This document shows positions 1 through 5,816 of a DNA stretch of 7,498 bases, piece after piece (position 1 is the stretch's first letter; each line of letters starts with the position of its first letter). The notes under the pieces were generated by a model, which was not told the DNA's origin, searched no databases, and saw only the letters and a list, made by a program, of their open reading frames with translations. The translations under genes were made by a program, and so were the position numbers. This stretch comes from Clostridia bacterium (GTDB lineage Bacteria; Bacillota; Clostridia; UBA1381): the NCBI GenBank assembly GCA_017521775.1, contig JAFXBO010000171.1:1-7498 (forward strand), written 5' to 3'.

Positions 1-316
1 ACACCAGACAGACGCGGTCGCTGCCCACAAATTCCCGACCGATCAGCAGCGCATCCGCGATTCCGCGGGCCACAGGCTGCTCGGCATAGGACATCCGGAT
101 ACCAAACTGGCTGCCGTCGCCCAGCAATGCCCGGAAGGTCTCGGTCTCCCCGGGAGGTACGATGACCATGATATCAGAAATACCGGCCTGCATCAGAATA
201 GCGATGGGATAATAAATCAAAGGCTTATCATACACCGGCAGCAGAGGCTTGCAAACCGGCTTGGTCATGGGATACAGGCGTGTGCCCTTCCCTGCCGCTA
301 AAACGATACCTTTCAT
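1..316 (-). CDS. rmlA: Glucose-1-phosphate thymidylyltransferase (RmlA/RfbA family), 5' part only
   Basis: This enzyme family joins glucose-1-phosphate and dTTP to give dTDP-glucose and pyrophosphate, the first step towards dTDP-rhamnose for surface polysaccharides; it is cytosolic. The first 105 residues are visible and the rest lies beyond the left edge. The nucleotide-binding start reads [18 protein letters not shown]. It is followed by [15 protein letters not shown] (residues 23-37), the family's substrate-site block, and by [10 protein letters not shown] near residues 65-74, a hallmark of RmlA. Most RmlA proteins have KQLLP where this one has KPLLP, so a related sugar-phosphate nucleotidyltransferase is possible. 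The ATG follows AGGAGG (321-326) with a short 4-base spacing. The gene is GC-rich: 77 of the first 120 window bases are G or C, and 8 of 11 visible leucines use CTG. The rest of the window does not share this. Confidence 0.85.
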   Translation of the reverse strand, partial: MKGIVLAAGKGTRLYPMTKPVCKPLLPVYDKPLIYYPIAILMQAGISDIMVIVPPGETETFRALLGDGSQFGIRMSYAEQPVARGIADALLIGREFVGSDRVCLV

Positions 317-382
317 ATTTCCTCCTATGTTCAAACGGATCCCATTTCCTTTTCAGGGCATAATCCCCCTATTTTTCACTCT

Positions 383-411
383 AGTTTACCACCACGGCGA
401 CCACTTTTCAA
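383..411 (-). promoter_or_regulatory. Predicted sigma-70-type promoter for the rmlA-like gene
   Basis: Read on the minus strand, a -35 box TTGAAA (406-411) is followed by a 17-base spacer and a -10 box TAAACT (383-388). The -10 box is preceded by TGG, which makes an extended -10 element (TGnTAAACT). Transcription would start near 376 and leave a leader of about 60 bases before the ATG at 316. The spacing is ideal and the -35 box is a 5/6 match; the -10 box is a 4/6 match. This is a prediction from motifs alone. Confidence 0.5.
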
Positions 412-667
412 GTACAGATTCCCCTCTTTTATCCCCGCGGGAAATGATTCGCCAAAACCGGGCCTTTACCGTTTTTTTATATTTGATCTCTCACCCACGA
501 TTTCCCGCTTTGATTTCGGCGAAAATTTGACGTTTTTCAGTGCGTTTTCCAGTTTTTAATTTCTTTCAAAATATTTTTATTTTTCTCATATTTTCTCTTC
601 TGCTTTTTTAATTTGGTTATTGTTACTAATATTTTTTTTTAATTTTATATATAATTATCATTACAAT

Positions 668-695
668 TTGACTAAAAATGTGTTATCATTATAGG
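668..695 (+). promoter_or_regulatory. Predicted promoter for the sugar ABC-transporter ATPase gene
   Basis: A -35 box TTGACT (668-673) is followed by a 16-base spacer and TATAGG (690-695) as a -10 box. Transcription would start near 702 and leave a leader of about 30 bases before the ATG at 734. The -35 box is a 5/6 match. The -10 box is a 4/6 match but keeps the important TATA. The strongly AT-rich stretch just upstream (about 600-667) fits an UP element. I saw no catabolite-responsive (cre) operator matching the usual consensus nearby. Confidence 0.5.
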
Positions 696-717
696 GTAAT
701 ATACTTTGATAAACCAT

Positions 718-725
718 GGAAGGAG
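718..725 (+). promoter_or_regulatory. Ribosome binding site fixing the ATPase start at 734
   Basis: GGAAGGAG lies 8 bases before the ATG at 734. The upstream in-frame ATG at 716 overlaps this site and has no good ribosome binding site of its own. Starting at 734 gives MADLQLKGIYKRY, the usual N-terminus of MsmX/UgpC-type ATPases. Confidence 0.8.
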
Positions 726-733
726 AAATTAAT

Positions 734-1846
734 ATGGCAGATTTACAATTAAAGGGTATTTACAAAAGATATTCAGGCAATGTTACCGCCGTTAGTGATT
801 TTACACTTGACATAGAGGACAAAGAGTTCATCATTTTGGTTGGACCATCCGGATGCGGTAAGTCAACAACCTTAAGAATGATTGCTGGTTTGGAAGAAAT
901 CAGCGAAGGAGAATTGTACATAGGCGGAAAGCTTATGAATGATATTGCTCCAAAGGATAGAGATATCGCAATGGTTTTCCAGAACTATGCTCTATATCCT
1001 CATATGACAGTTTTTGAAAATATGGCTTTTGGTCTTAAATTAAGAAAGACTCCAAAGGACGAAATCGAAAAGCGTGTTAAGGAAGCTGCTAAGATTCTTG
1101 ATATTGAACACCTTCTTGACAGAAAGCCAAAGGCATTGTCAGGTGGTCAAAGACAGCGTGTGGCTCTTGGCCGTGCTATTGTTCGTAGTCCAAAGGTATT
1201 CTTGATGGACGAACCATTGTCAAACCTTGACGCTAAGTTGAGAGTTGCAATGAGAACTGAAATCAATAAGCTTCACAAGAGATTGCAGACAACATTTATC
1301 TATGTTACTCATGACCAGACAGAAGCTATGACAATGGGTACAAGAATCGTTGTTATGAAAGATGGTTTCATTCAACAAGTTGATTCTCCTGTAAATCTAT
1401 ATCAACGCCCATGCAATATGTTCGTTGCAGGATTTATCGGAAGTCCTCAAATGAACTTTATTAACGCAACACTTGTTAAGAAAGATAATGGATTGTATGC
1501 TGAATTTGGTGGCGAATCAATTTTAATTCCTGAAAGCAAGGCTTCAAGACCGGAAGTTCAGAACTATATCGGCAAAGAGGTTGTTATAGGTATCAGACCT
1601 GAAGACATCCACGATGACGAAATGTTTGTTGCAAGCAATCCTCAATGTGTTGTTAAGGCTGAGGTTGATGTAACTGAAATGATGGGCGCTGAAACATATC
1701 TTTACTTAAAGATTGCTGGTTCACCATTTGTTGCAAGAGTTAATCAGCGTTCAACTGCAAAGATGGGTGACAATCTTGATGTTGTTCTTGATGCTAATAA
1801 GCTTCACATCTTTGACAAGGATACAGAATTGACAATTACAAACTAA
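734..1846 (+). CDS. Carbohydrate ABC transporter ATP-binding protein (MsmX/UgpC/MalK type)
   Basis: This 370-residue cytoplasmic ATPase would power a CUT1-family sugar importer by binding, as a dimer, two membrane permeases that are not encoded here. All the expected motifs are present: Walker A GPSGCGKST (37-45), Q-loop glutamine 83, signature LSGGQRQRVALGRA (from 135), Walker B VFLMDE (155-160), D-loop SNLD (163-166) and the switch histidine 193 in YVTHDQ. After about residue 236 comes the TOBE-type regulatory domain seen in MalK, with the typical GIRPED near 286-291. The length is normal for the family. The gene stands alone between its own promoter and terminator, which fits shared ATPases such as MsmX that serve several importers. 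I assign no symbol because msmX, msmK and ugpC names are used interchangeably. Codons are AT-rich and I see no CTG leucine codon, unlike the rmlA fragment. Confidence 0.95.
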   Translation: MADLQLKGIYKRYSGNVTAVSDFTLDIEDKEFIILVGPSGCGKSTTLRMIAGLEEISEGELYIGGKLMNDIAPKDRDIAMVFQNYALYPHMTVFENMAFGLKLRKTPKDEIEKRVKEAAKILDIEHLLDRKPKALSGGQRQRVALGRAIVRSPKVFLMDEPLSNLDAKLRVAMRTEINKLHKRLQTTFIYVTHDQTEAMTMGTRIVVMKDGFIQQVDSPVNLYQRPCNMFVAGFIGSPQMNFINATLVKKDNGLYAEFGGESILIPESKASRPEVQNYIGKEVVIGIRPEDIHDDEMFVASNPQCVVKAEVDVTEMMGAETYLYLKIAGSPFVARVNQRSTAKMGDNLDVVLDANKLHIFDKDTELTITN

Positions 1847-1855
1847 TAATATAAC

Positions 1856-1887
1856 AAAAAAGTTGTGGCAACTGCCACAACTTTTTT
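1856..1887. terminator. Bidirectional rho-independent terminator between convergent genes
   Basis: A near-perfect inverted repeat pairs 1856-1869 with 1874-1887 (AAAAAAGTTGTGGC with GCCACAACTTTTTT), leaving a 4-base loop. On the plus strand a T run (1882-1889) ends transcription of the ATPase gene. On the minus strand the complement of the A run gives six Ts that end the phage operon. In the minus direction the hairpin begins at the base immediately after the endolysin stop codon (1888-1890), so one short element serves both transcription units. Confidence 0.92.
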
Positions 1888-2532
1888 TTATTTTTCCTCT
1901 TCTTCTCTCAATCTATGAAGTGTTTTTCTTGCAAGCCAGTAGCTATCCTTGTCCTCTTTCAATTTTTTGAGCCACAAACTTTTATTGGTTATAATTCCCC
2001 TGTGTGCTAATTCCCACACAATGTCATTTACCTCAATTAATTCCTCTATATCATCAAAAACTCTCATTACGCAAATTAAACCTTTATTCTTCAGTTTTTG
2101 TGTTGACTTAGTATTATATCTTTTCTGGCAATAGCTTTTCATATTTTTAACAGTTCCCCCAATACCAGAGCCGTGACCGAAAATTTGTCCGTTGCCAATA
2201 TACATTTCAACATGGCCAACACCTCTTGTACGGGAATTATCCTCTCCACGAAAATATAATAAATCACCTTTTTTCATTTTAGACTCATCAGGAATTCCTG
2301 AATTGATATTAAGTTTAACCTCTTTTAATAATTTTGAGTTTATCTGTGCTTCGGTGTTAGCACCAATATGTATATTAAACAGTTTATAGTACCAATACCA
2401 GACAGTTCCCGAACAATCCCCAAAACCACCTTCAATAAGTGTTCTTTTATTAACATCCTGTGAGTATTGGTTTTTCCCTTTTCTTGTCAGTGCTTTACTA
2501 ACCAACAATTCTCTTTTCTCATCATTTGTCAA
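1888..2532 (-). CDS. Phage endolysin, NlpC/P60-type cysteine peptidase
   Basis: This 214-residue enzyme probably cuts peptide links in peptidoglycan at the end of the lytic cycle, after the adjacent holin opens the membrane. The N-terminal catalytic domain (about 1-155) shows the NlpC/P60 layout. Catalytic cysteine 40 lies in GGFGDCSGTVWYWY, histidine 107 in GVGHVEMYIG after the KKGDLLYFRG strand, and histidine 120 in FGHGSG is a candidate third residue. The C-terminal segment (about 160-214) contains VNDIVWELAHRGIIT and YWLARKTLHRLR. As I recall, similar tails occur in other clostridial phage lysins and are presumed to be wall-targeting. There is no signal peptide, so release depends on the holin. 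The start must be TTG at 2532: an in-frame TAG lies three codons upstream, and the next Met is at about residue 85. The chemical bond cleaved is not evident from sequence. Confidence 0.88.
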   Translation of the reverse strand: MTNDEKRELLVSKALTRKGKNQYSQDVNKRTLIEGGFGDCSGTVWYWYYKLFNIHIGANTEAQINSKLLKEVKLNINSGIPDESKMKKGDLLYFRGEDNSRTRGVGHVEMYIGNGQIFGHGSGIGGTVKNMKSYCQKRYNTKSTQKLKNKGLICVMRVFDDIEELIEVNDIVWELAHRGIITNKSLWLKKLKEDKDSYWLARKTLHRLREEEEK

Positions 2533-2542
2533 TTCTTGCTAC

Positions 2543-2549
2543 ACCTCTT
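2543..2549 (-). promoter_or_regulatory. Ribosome binding site for the TTG-initiated endolysin
   Basis: On the minus strand AGAGGTG ends 10 bases before the TTG at 2532 and touches the holin stop codon (2549-2551). This supports the unusual start codon and suggests that endolysin translation is coupled to that of the holin. Confidence 0.65.
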
Positions 2550-2737
2550 TAAATCGTTTCCTTATTTGTAGGATTATTTAGTATTCCAAAGGTGACGAAT
2601 AACTCACACACTGAAATCAAAATTGTTTCCAATAACTCTGAACTTCCGACATTGATTACCCCCAGGGCAATTAATATTGAAAGAATCTGGGTCCCCACAC
2701 TAATCCACAATACCTTACTTTTAAATCTGTTTTGCAT
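2549..2737 (-). CDS. Phage holin, phi-LC3 type (class II, two membrane helices)
   Basis: This 62-residue membrane protein most likely forms the lesions that let the endolysin reach the cell wall. It has a short basic N-terminus (MQNRFKSK), a first hydrophobic helix at about residues 9-30, a short turn with GSSE, a second helix at about 38-53, and a polar tail FGILNNPTNKETI. The tail matches the G-I-x-N-x-P-T-x-K ending typical of phi-LC3-family holins. It lies directly upstream of the endolysin, the usual place. The open frame extends to a TTG at 2776, but that start would overlap the previous gene by 22 bases. The ATG at 2737 follows AGGATGGTG and gives the family's normal length, so I chose it. 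A two-start holin/antiholin arrangement is conceivable but unsupported. Confidence 0.85.
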   Translation of the reverse strand: MQNRFKSKVLWISVGTQILSILIALGVINVGSSELLETILISVCELFVTFGILNNPTNKETI

Positions 2738-2745
2738 AAATTTTA

Positions 2746-2754
2746 CACCATCCT
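2746..2754 (-). promoter_or_regulatory. Ribosome binding site for the holin ATG at 2737
   Basis: On the minus strand AGGATGGTG ends 8 bases before the ATG. It overlaps the stop codon of the upstream 275-residue protein (2755-2757) by no more than adjacency. It decides the start against the TTG at 2776, which lies inside the upstream gene without a comparable site. Confidence 0.6.
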
Positions 2755-3582
2755 TTAAAATACTATCATATGCCAATCATTAGCAGGTGCTGAATTATAG
2801 GGCTGATAAGCCCATACCTCAAGCCCTTCTCCGGTCATATTGAAAGCAACTAAAATATCACTTGCAACCGTCTTGTACCAAGCCCTTTCATAAGTAAGAC
2901 TCTCTCCTGCCTCTATATCAACTCTCTGAATATCTCTGACCACTCCGTTTATGAACACTTTTGAAGCTCCCGGAAACGCATCTTTTAAAATTGTTCTTCT
3001 TCGCTCGTACCCTGTTTCCTTATATGTCAAAGTTCCAAAGCTCATTGTGTATTCACTAATTACATTTGCACTGCAAGGAGCAAGTTTTGTTTTTGCGAAC
3101 TTTCTCATATCAACAACAGTATTATTAGAAGATATTTTTGCAAGCGGAACAGCATACTGCGAATTAAAGACGCTATCATCTGCACTAACTGAAATATCTA
3201 TTGAATTTTTCGGAATATTTCTGTTAAAACATACCCATATATCTCCATTGCTTGATTTTCTCTGTTCCAATACTTGTTCTGTTATATCATATTCATCAGA
3301 ATCAATTGTAATTGTACTTCCGTCTATCATAAATGCATTCCCCGGAAATACAGAAAATTTATCATTTTCTTTATCATAAACCACCTTGCATGCATTAACA
3401 TTATACAATTCAATTCCGGGATAAGTAAGTCCTGAAACTGCATCATTTAATGAAATCAACGGATTGTCTCCATCGGTGTAATTAAATAACGAAACTCCTT
3501 GTGTGGTGAGTTTAGAAAAGGTCTGATTTATATCGTCAGCACCATATAAACTGTTGTCCATAAAGCTGTATATAACACTCAT
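2755..3582 (-). CDS. Probable baseplate or receptor-binding tail protein
   Basis: This is a 275-residue protein without membrane segments. The N-terminus (about 1-35, YSFMDNSLYGADDINQTF then LTTQGVSLF) resembles, from memory, the N-terminal module of many clostridial siphovirus baseplate or tail-appendage proteins, where a Y-x-A-D-D-(I/M) stretch is followed by a G-V motif. That module is thought to attach to the baseplate. The middle (about 55-160) alternates short beta-type stretches. The C-terminal third (about 205-275, with KVFINGVVRDI and ending WHMIVF) is unrecognised and could be a small sugar-binding or fibre-head domain. Its place after the Gp37-like hub and before the lysis genes fits a host-recognition protein. 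The ATG at 3582 is preceded by GAGGAG; a longer frame opening with GTG at 3591 begins inside that site and is rejected. Receptor-binding function is inferred from position. Confidence 0.6.
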   Translation of the reverse strand: MSVIYSFMDNSLYGADDINQTFSKLTTQGVSLFNYTDGDNPLISLNDAVSGLTYPGIELYNVNACKVVYDKENDKFSVFPGNAFMIDGSTITIDSDEYDITEQVLEQRKSSNGDIWVCFNRNIPKNSIDISVSADDSVFNSQYAVPLAKISSNNTVVDMRKFAKTKLAPCSANVISEYTMSFGTLTYKETGYERRRTILKDAFPGASKVFINGVVRDIQRVDIEAGESLTYERAWYKTVASDILVAFNMTGEGLEVWAYQPYNSAPANDWHMIVF

Positions 3583-3590
3583 ATTTATCA

Positions 3591-3596
3591 CTCCTC
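3591..3596 (-). promoter_or_regulatory. Ribosome binding site for the tail protein ATG at 3582
   Basis: GAGGAG on the minus strand, 8 bases before the ATG. It lies just after the stop codon of the preceding gene (3599-3601). It excludes the GTG at 3591, which overlaps it. Confidence 0.75.
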
Positions 3597-3598
3597 AT

Positions 3599-3931
3599 TT
3601 AATTATTTGCAGAGGGCATCTGAAGCAATTGTTCAACAAGCTCTGTTGCAACATCGTTTCCACCGAGCTCGTGATAAGGAATATATAATCTTTTTACATT
3701 TTCCTTTGCATAAATTGGACAGACGCCCTTCTTTTCATATTTATTGTAACAATCTATTATTCTGTCGCGCAAAAGGGCCTCAACCCCTCTTGCAACAGCC
3801 TTATATTTTATTTTATCATCAGAAATTGCCTTCATAACCTTTCTGTGCCATACCGATGCAACGGATAATATCCCCATCATAAGCCATTCCATCCAATTTT
3901 CTAAAAAAAACTCTATTAAACCTGCAATCAT
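3599..3931 (-). CDS. Small phage membrane protein of unknown role (holin-like or tail accessory)
   Basis: This 110-residue protein has one N-terminal hydrophobic helix (about residues 2-28, IAGLIEFFLENWMEWLMMG and on) and a soluble C-terminal domain. The domain contains VARGVEALLRDRIIDCYNKY (47-65), KKGVCPIY (68-74) and YHELGGND (86-93). I recall the pattern G-V-x-A-L-L-R-D-R-I-I ... G-x-C-P-I-Y ... Y-x-x-L-G-G-N in small conserved proteins of Firmicutes phages, usually labelled hypothetical or holin-like. Its helix and closeness to the lysis cassette allow a pinholin or antiholin role, but the separate two-helix holin downstream makes this uncertain. The ATG at 3931 follows AAGGAG. The longer frame from a TTG at 3949 includes the ribosome binding site and is rejected. 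Confidence 0.7.
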   Translation of the reverse strand: MIAGLIEFFLENWMEWLMMGILSVASVWHRKVMKAISDDKIKYKAVARGVEALLRDRIIDCYNKYEKKGVCPIYAKENVKRLYIPYHELGGNDVATELVEQLLQMPSANN

Positions 3932-3938
3932 TAGCCCT

Positions 3939-3944
3939 CTCCTT
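3939..3944 (-). promoter_or_regulatory. Ribosome binding site for the small membrane protein at 3931
   Basis: AAGGAG on the minus strand, 7 bases before the ATG at 3931. It sits in the 18-base gap after the hub gene and rules out the TTG at 3949. Confidence 0.75.
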
Positions 3945-3949
3945 GTCAA

Positions 3950-4978
3950 TTAAATATAATATTTCTTTAAAATAGGCTCCTCATAACTATCCATATCAGT
4001 CATTTTTATATCTACACCATTGACTAAATAATACTGAGTTTGTGAAATCCCCCCATATTTATAATAAACAGGAACAATATCCCCCAACTCATAGTCTATA
4101 CCATATTTTAAATTTCTCAATCTTGATTGAATTTTTCCTGTTTCAGTTCTTTTAAAAAGCTCGTCGATTGCCTCGCTCTCACTTGAGGAGGATAAAACAC
4201 AATCCCAATCATAAATACCCTTTTCTTTTCCTCTTTTTATGTAATGCCAACTTGTTTGATCTTCTGCATCTGAATTATAACTTGCATACCATCCGCCATT
4301 TGCTTGGGATAGGATATCATTGGAATATTCAAATTTATAGGCTGTTTTTGATTCCTTTGAAATTAAAACTTCATTTTTCTTGGGATATATAAATTCAAAT
4401 CTCCAACATTTATTAATCACATCAAATACAATTTTATGTCCCCTATCCAGCTTATTACACAGGTCCACACAAAGCGTTTCAACATCATTTGCAGATATTC
4501 TCCAAAAATGATTTGACATCGTTTGCGCACCTGTAGGTTCAGGAATTACAAAATTTGAAACTGCCCTGTCTGTATCTATACCTGAGATTTCAAAGCCATT
4601 CTCATCTCTTTTAGGCGGCTCTGTGAACCCTTTTTTTAAACAGTATAACAATATTGTTTCAGGATCTGTATATTCTTCAAATATCGTGCTTGTTTTAAAA
4701 GGAGGACGAACCCTCTTTGTCATTATCCAATTAACTGTTCTTCCGCAAACTGTCAATTCATTTTCGACAATTCTGCCTGTACATATCGCTTGTAGCTCCC
4801 CCTGAACAATAACAATATATTTATTAGCCAATATGATATCCGAAATCTCGTCTGCCAATCTGAAACGCCCCTCATATGTACCTACACCATTATACATAAT
4901 GTGCCATTGGGATGATATGACATCAGTCATTATACAAAGAAGATTAAATTCAAAATCATAAATTCTAATATCTCTCAT
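3950..4978 (-). CDS. Baseplate hub / tail-associated protein, siphovirus ReqiPepy6 Gp37-like
   Basis: This 342-residue structural protein probably forms the hub at the tail tip, below Dit, at the position of Tal. The N-terminus (about 1-90) begins MRDIRIYDFEFNLLCIM and continues with a W-x-x-x-Y-x-G-x-G-x-Y-E-G-R-F stretch and an ELTVCGR segment. This is the layout of Gp37-like proteins, in which a short beta-rich hub domain opens with R-I-Y-D. Near the C-terminus (about 292-324), YGIDYELGDIVPVYYK followed by a V-N-G-V motif matches the conserved closing module of the family. No peptidase or lysozyme domain is visible, so this version looks purely structural. It starts inside the end of the Dit gene with an ATGA overlap and the site GGAGG just upstream, so translation of the two is probably coupled. 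Confidence 0.8.
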   Translation of the reverse strand: MRDIRIYDFEFNLLCIMTDVISSQWHIMYNGVGTYEGRFRLADEISDIILANKYIVIVQGELQAICTGRIVENELTVCGRTVNWIMTKRVRPPFKTSTIFEEYTDPETILLYCLKKGFTEPPKRDENGFEISGIDTDRAVSNFVIPEPTGAQTMSNHFWRISANDVETLCVDLCNKLDRGHKIVFDVINKCWRFEFIYPKKNEVLISKESKTAYKFEYSNDILSQANGGWYASYNSDAEDQTSWHYIKRGKEKGIYDWDCVLSSSSESEAIDELFKRTETGKIQSRLRNLKYGIDYELGDIVPVYYKYGGISQTQYYLVNGVDIKMTDMDSYEEPILKKYYI

Positions 4979-5814
4979 ATTGCCTCCAAATACTCATTAA
5001 AGTGACTTATCATAATTTCCACGCCTGTCTGCTCACCATTTACGCTGACATTTATGAGATTTTCTCCGACATCACAAAAAAAGTCTGATAAGGAGCTGTA
5101 AATATTAAGTGTCCCTAAAATATTCCCCTCTATACTGCTTGTAATTCTGCGATTTTTAATATCAACCACTATAACTTCTCCACACGACATAGTTTTGTTG
5201 AGCAATATCTTTTTCCCTGTCGTTTCATTCTCTATCAGTATCTCATTGTTTCTTATTACATCATCTTTCTTAGTAATCGTTATAACAGGGTAAATTGTTA
5301 AATCCCCATTATTTTCAAGAGTACAACTTGAAATTCTTTTGCTTAAAACAGCTGGGAAAATAGTATTCTTTGACAATAAGCGGTCCTTTTTAAACAAGAC
5401 TGCCCCGGTTAAGTTTTCATCTGTAAAATGTGGGTAATCAGAAATCAGCTGAATAACAAATGTCTGATATTTGCTGTATTTTTTTCCAAGAGTAAAGGTT
5501 GAAGCATTAACATCAATACACCTTTTTTTATCCCCTGTATCAATAGTAAGAGTACACTTTCTCGAAAGAACTCTCATTGCATTTCTGATTTCATCCTTTG
5601 AATTTTTGTTCATTTTCAAGTCACCTGAAATTGTGATAATCCTTTGACCGTAATGTGAAGAATTTTCAACACATCCATCCTCCCCAATATATGTTTCAAG
5701 CGTCCTTGTTAACGAAACAGGCTCTAACCCTGACACAGAGCAGATACAAAAGCCTTCACAAGCTGAACCAGAAAGCTTAAATCTTCCCAAATCATTATAA
5801 AATGTAAAAGTCAT
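4975..5814 (-). CDS. Distal tail protein (Dit, Sipho_tail family)
   Basis: This 279-residue protein would form the hexameric ring that joins the tail tube to the baseplate. The N-terminal half (about 1-140) includes a T-R-T-L-E-T-Y-x-G-x-D-G stretch, the segment TISGDLKMN (61-69) and ISDYPHFTDEN (124-134), all typical of the SPP1 Dit-like N-terminal domain. The C-terminal half (about 165-279) has LENNGDLTIYPVITI (166-180), the signature opening of the second Dit domain, then ILIENETTGKKI (192-203) and LINVSVNG (253-260). The length is usual for Dit. It has nine cysteines, including a close C-x3-C-x-C group at 19-25, which is odd for a tail protein. It begins 2 bases after the tape-measure stop codon, and its ribosome binding site (AGGTGG) lies within the last codons of that gene. 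Confidence 0.9.
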   Translation of the reverse strand: MTFTFYNDLGRFKLSGSACEGFCICSVSGLEPVSLTRTLETYIGEDGCVENSSHYGQRIITISGDLKMNKNSKDEIRNAMRVLSRKCTLTIDTGDKKRCIDVNASTFTLGKKYSKYQTFVIQLISDYPHFTDENLTGAVLFKKDRLLSKNTIFPAVLSKRISSCTLENNGDLTIYPVITITKKDDVIRNNEILIENETTGKKILLNKTMSCGEVIVVDIKNRRITSSIEGNILGTLNIYSSLSDFFCDVGENLINVSVNGEQTGVEIMISHFNEYLEAI

Positions 5815-5816
5815 TA

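Larger units (their letters stand above)
317..733. other. Divergent intergenic region with a sharp base-composition break
   Basis: No credible gene lies here. The only long open frame (plus strand, about 249-530) runs antisense through the rmlA start and has no ribosome binding site or recognisable protein. The region holds the two divergent promoters annotated separately. By hand count, G+C is 25/60 at 361-420, 29/60 at 421-480 and 25/60 at 481-540. It then drops to 13/60 at 541-600 and 7/60 at 601-660. The left part resembles intergenic DNA of a GC-rich genome. The right part is very T-rich on the plus strand and resembles that of an AT-rich genome. The AT-rich tract could also act as a promoter upstream (UP) element for the ATPase gene. 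Confidence 0.7.

Noticed and set aside
435..442. Short GC-rich palindrome CCCGCGGG in the intergenic region, possible operator
   Set aside because: It is only 8 bases long, single-copy and lies upstream of the predicted rmlA -35 box. Nothing else supports a regulator site.
453..478. Possible terminator: AAAACCGG paired with CCGTTTTT followed by a T run
   Set aside because: The stem needs a bulged C and has only three G-C pairs. No plus-strand gene ends upstream of it in the window.
249..530. Plus-strand open frame of 93 codons across the rmlA start and intergenic region
   Set aside because: It is antisense to a clear RmlA N-terminus, has no ribosome binding site, crosses the rmlA promoter and encodes a proline/phenylalanine-rich sequence without a recognisable fold.
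1263..1811. Repeated 13-base sequence AATAAGCTTCACA (near 1264 and 1798) within the ATPase gene
   Set aside because: Both copies encode Asn-Lys-Leu-His in frame with the gene's preferred codons. Chance reuse of codons explains it.
2951..3379. Plus-strand open frame of 142 codons antisense to the tail protein gene
   Set aside because: The minus-strand gene has a good ribosome binding site and operon context. The antisense frame has neither and appears to be a shadow.
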